This document shows positions 6,556-7,196 of a stretch of 7,196 nt of DNA, piece after piece (position 1 is the stretch's first letter; each line of letters begins with the position of its first letter). The DNA lies in assembly GCA_021784265.1 (NCBI GenBank), contig JAJXTA010000134.1, positions 1 to 7,196 of the forward strand, given 5' to 3'. Source of the DNA: a bacterium. GTDB taxonomy: Bacteria; Verrucomicrobiota; Verrucomicrobiia; Limisphaerales; J093. A model generated the notes under the pieces. The model did not search any database, was not told where the DNA came from, and saw only the letters and a program-made list of their open reading frames with translations. Position numbers and translations under genes: made by a program.

Positions 6556-7196
6556 ATGTTGTTCGCGGGAAGCCGAGGTGTGGTGGGTCTCCTGCTGGCC
6601 GTGGTGGGGCTGGCGGGCGGGGCGAGCTTGCTCCCCTCCACGGCCGCTGCCGGCCCCGGGGCGGCGGGCTTGGTCCATCCCACGACGGGCGCTCCCTGGC
6701 CGCGCTACACCTTGCGGGCCGACGGGATCTGGCAACTGAACCTGCCGGGAGGTCAGCGTTTTGACGCCTCGGGCTTGTTCCTGACGCCCGAGGGCGAGCT
6801 GTTGACCGAAAGCGACCGCGGCGCCGGGGTCTATCGAATCTTGTTCCATCCCGGTGTGCGCGCCGCCGACCTGCTCCGCTTGCCGGACTGCTTCAGCGAC
6901 GCCCAGCTTGCGCCGTTTGCGGCCGAGAAAGTCGGCCGGTACGATTGTGAAGGGGTCACCCGCGATGCCCAGGGCCGGCTCTACCTCTGCGAGGAGGCCA
7001 ACCGCTGGATCCTCCGCTGGGACCCCGTGACCAAGCAGGTCGAACGGCTGGCGATTGACTGGAAGCCGGTCGAGAAATACTTCGATCCTATCGACCGCAA
7101 TGCCTCGTTCGAGGGGATCACGGTGGCCGGGGCGAAGCTGTACGTGGCCAACGAGCGCAAGGTGGGGCGGATTATCGCGGTCGATCTCGCCACGTT
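6556..7196 (+). CDS. Exported phytase-like beta-propeller protein (3' end outside window)
   Basis: The frame opens at ATG 6556 and runs without a stop to the right edge, giving 213 complete codons. Residues 1-32 look like a secretion signal: Arg7, a hydrophobic core about 8-26, and Ala30-Ala31-Ala32 as a likely cleavage region. The mature part has repeated short blades of the beta-propeller kind. Two carry a Glu-Gly motif, DCEGVTRDAQGRLYLCEEAN (Glu132-Gly133) and FEGITVAGAKLYVANER (Glu186-Gly187), the pattern of the 'esterase-like activity of phytase' (PF13449-like) and SdiA-regulated-like families. The acidic residues may bind metal, as in beta-propeller phytases, but the catalytic set cannot be checked in a truncated protein. 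Cys112, Cys131 and Cys145 lie close together and could form a disulfide outside the cytoplasm. It starts 42 bp after the last glycosyltransferase on the same strand. A role in phosphate release or phosphoester cleavage is possible but not established. Confidence 0.85.
   Translation, partial: MLFAGSRGVVGLLLAVVGLAGGASLLPSTAAAGPGAAGLVHPTTGAPWPRYTLRADGIWQLNLPGGQRFDASGLFLTPEGELLTESDRGAGVYRILFHPGVRAADLLRLPDCFSDAQLAPFAAEKVGRYDCEGVTRDAQGRLYLCEEANRWILRWDPVTKQVERLAIDWKPVEKYFDPIDRNASFEGITVAGAKLYVANERKVGRIIAVDLAT

Overview
This window is GC-rich (high sixties percent by eye) with tightly packed genes, so it looks like bacterial chromosome from a high-GC Gram-negative-type organism. Three things suggest Verrucomicrobiota, or a neighbouring group such as Planctomycetota or Acidobacteriota: a DUF1080 / 3-keto-disaccharide hydrolase protein, an exported phytase-like beta-propeller protein, and a GT9 (ADP-heptose:LPS heptosyltransferase family) enzyme. 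This placement is inferred from gene content; no rRNA or other phylogenetic marker is present.

Layout. (1) Positions 2-301, plus strand: the 3' end of a gene whose protein ends like a TIM-barrel enzyme. (2) Positions 315-1046, minus strand: a complete DUF1080 protein with an export signal, convergent with gene 1. (3) Positions 1047-1278: a divergent intergenic region with a candidate sigma70-type promoter at 1147-1175 facing right. (4) Positions 1279-6513, plus strand: five consecutive genes that look like a glycan assembly operon, GT4 glycosyltransferase, GT9 glycosyltransferase, FkbM-family methyltransferase, Methyltransf_24-type methyltransferase and a second GT4 glycosyltransferase. The first three overlap (4 nt and 32 nt), the third and fourth are separated by 131 bp, and the last two by 10 bp. 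(5) Positions 6556-7196, plus strand: the 5' part of an exported protein resembling the 'esterase-like activity of phytase' family, cut by the window edge.

How the genes may work together. The three glycosyltransferases all lack obvious membrane segments and would act at the cytoplasmic face. They probably add successive sugars to a lipid-linked or lipid A-core acceptor, while the two methyltransferases probably methylate a sugar or end group. The window has no nucleotide-sugar synthesis gene, flippase, polymerase or ABC transporter, so the final product (LPS core/O-antigen, capsule, exopolysaccharide or glycolipid) cannot be decided here. The flanking DUF1080 and beta-propeller proteins appear exported and are not clearly part of the same pathway.

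I found no tRNA, rRNA, CRISPR array, insertion sequence or phage gene. All recognised families are known ones. The least familiar aspects are the particular gene combination and the 131-bp gap with a 12-bp palindrome inside the operon. I did not find convincing evidence of a wholly new system.
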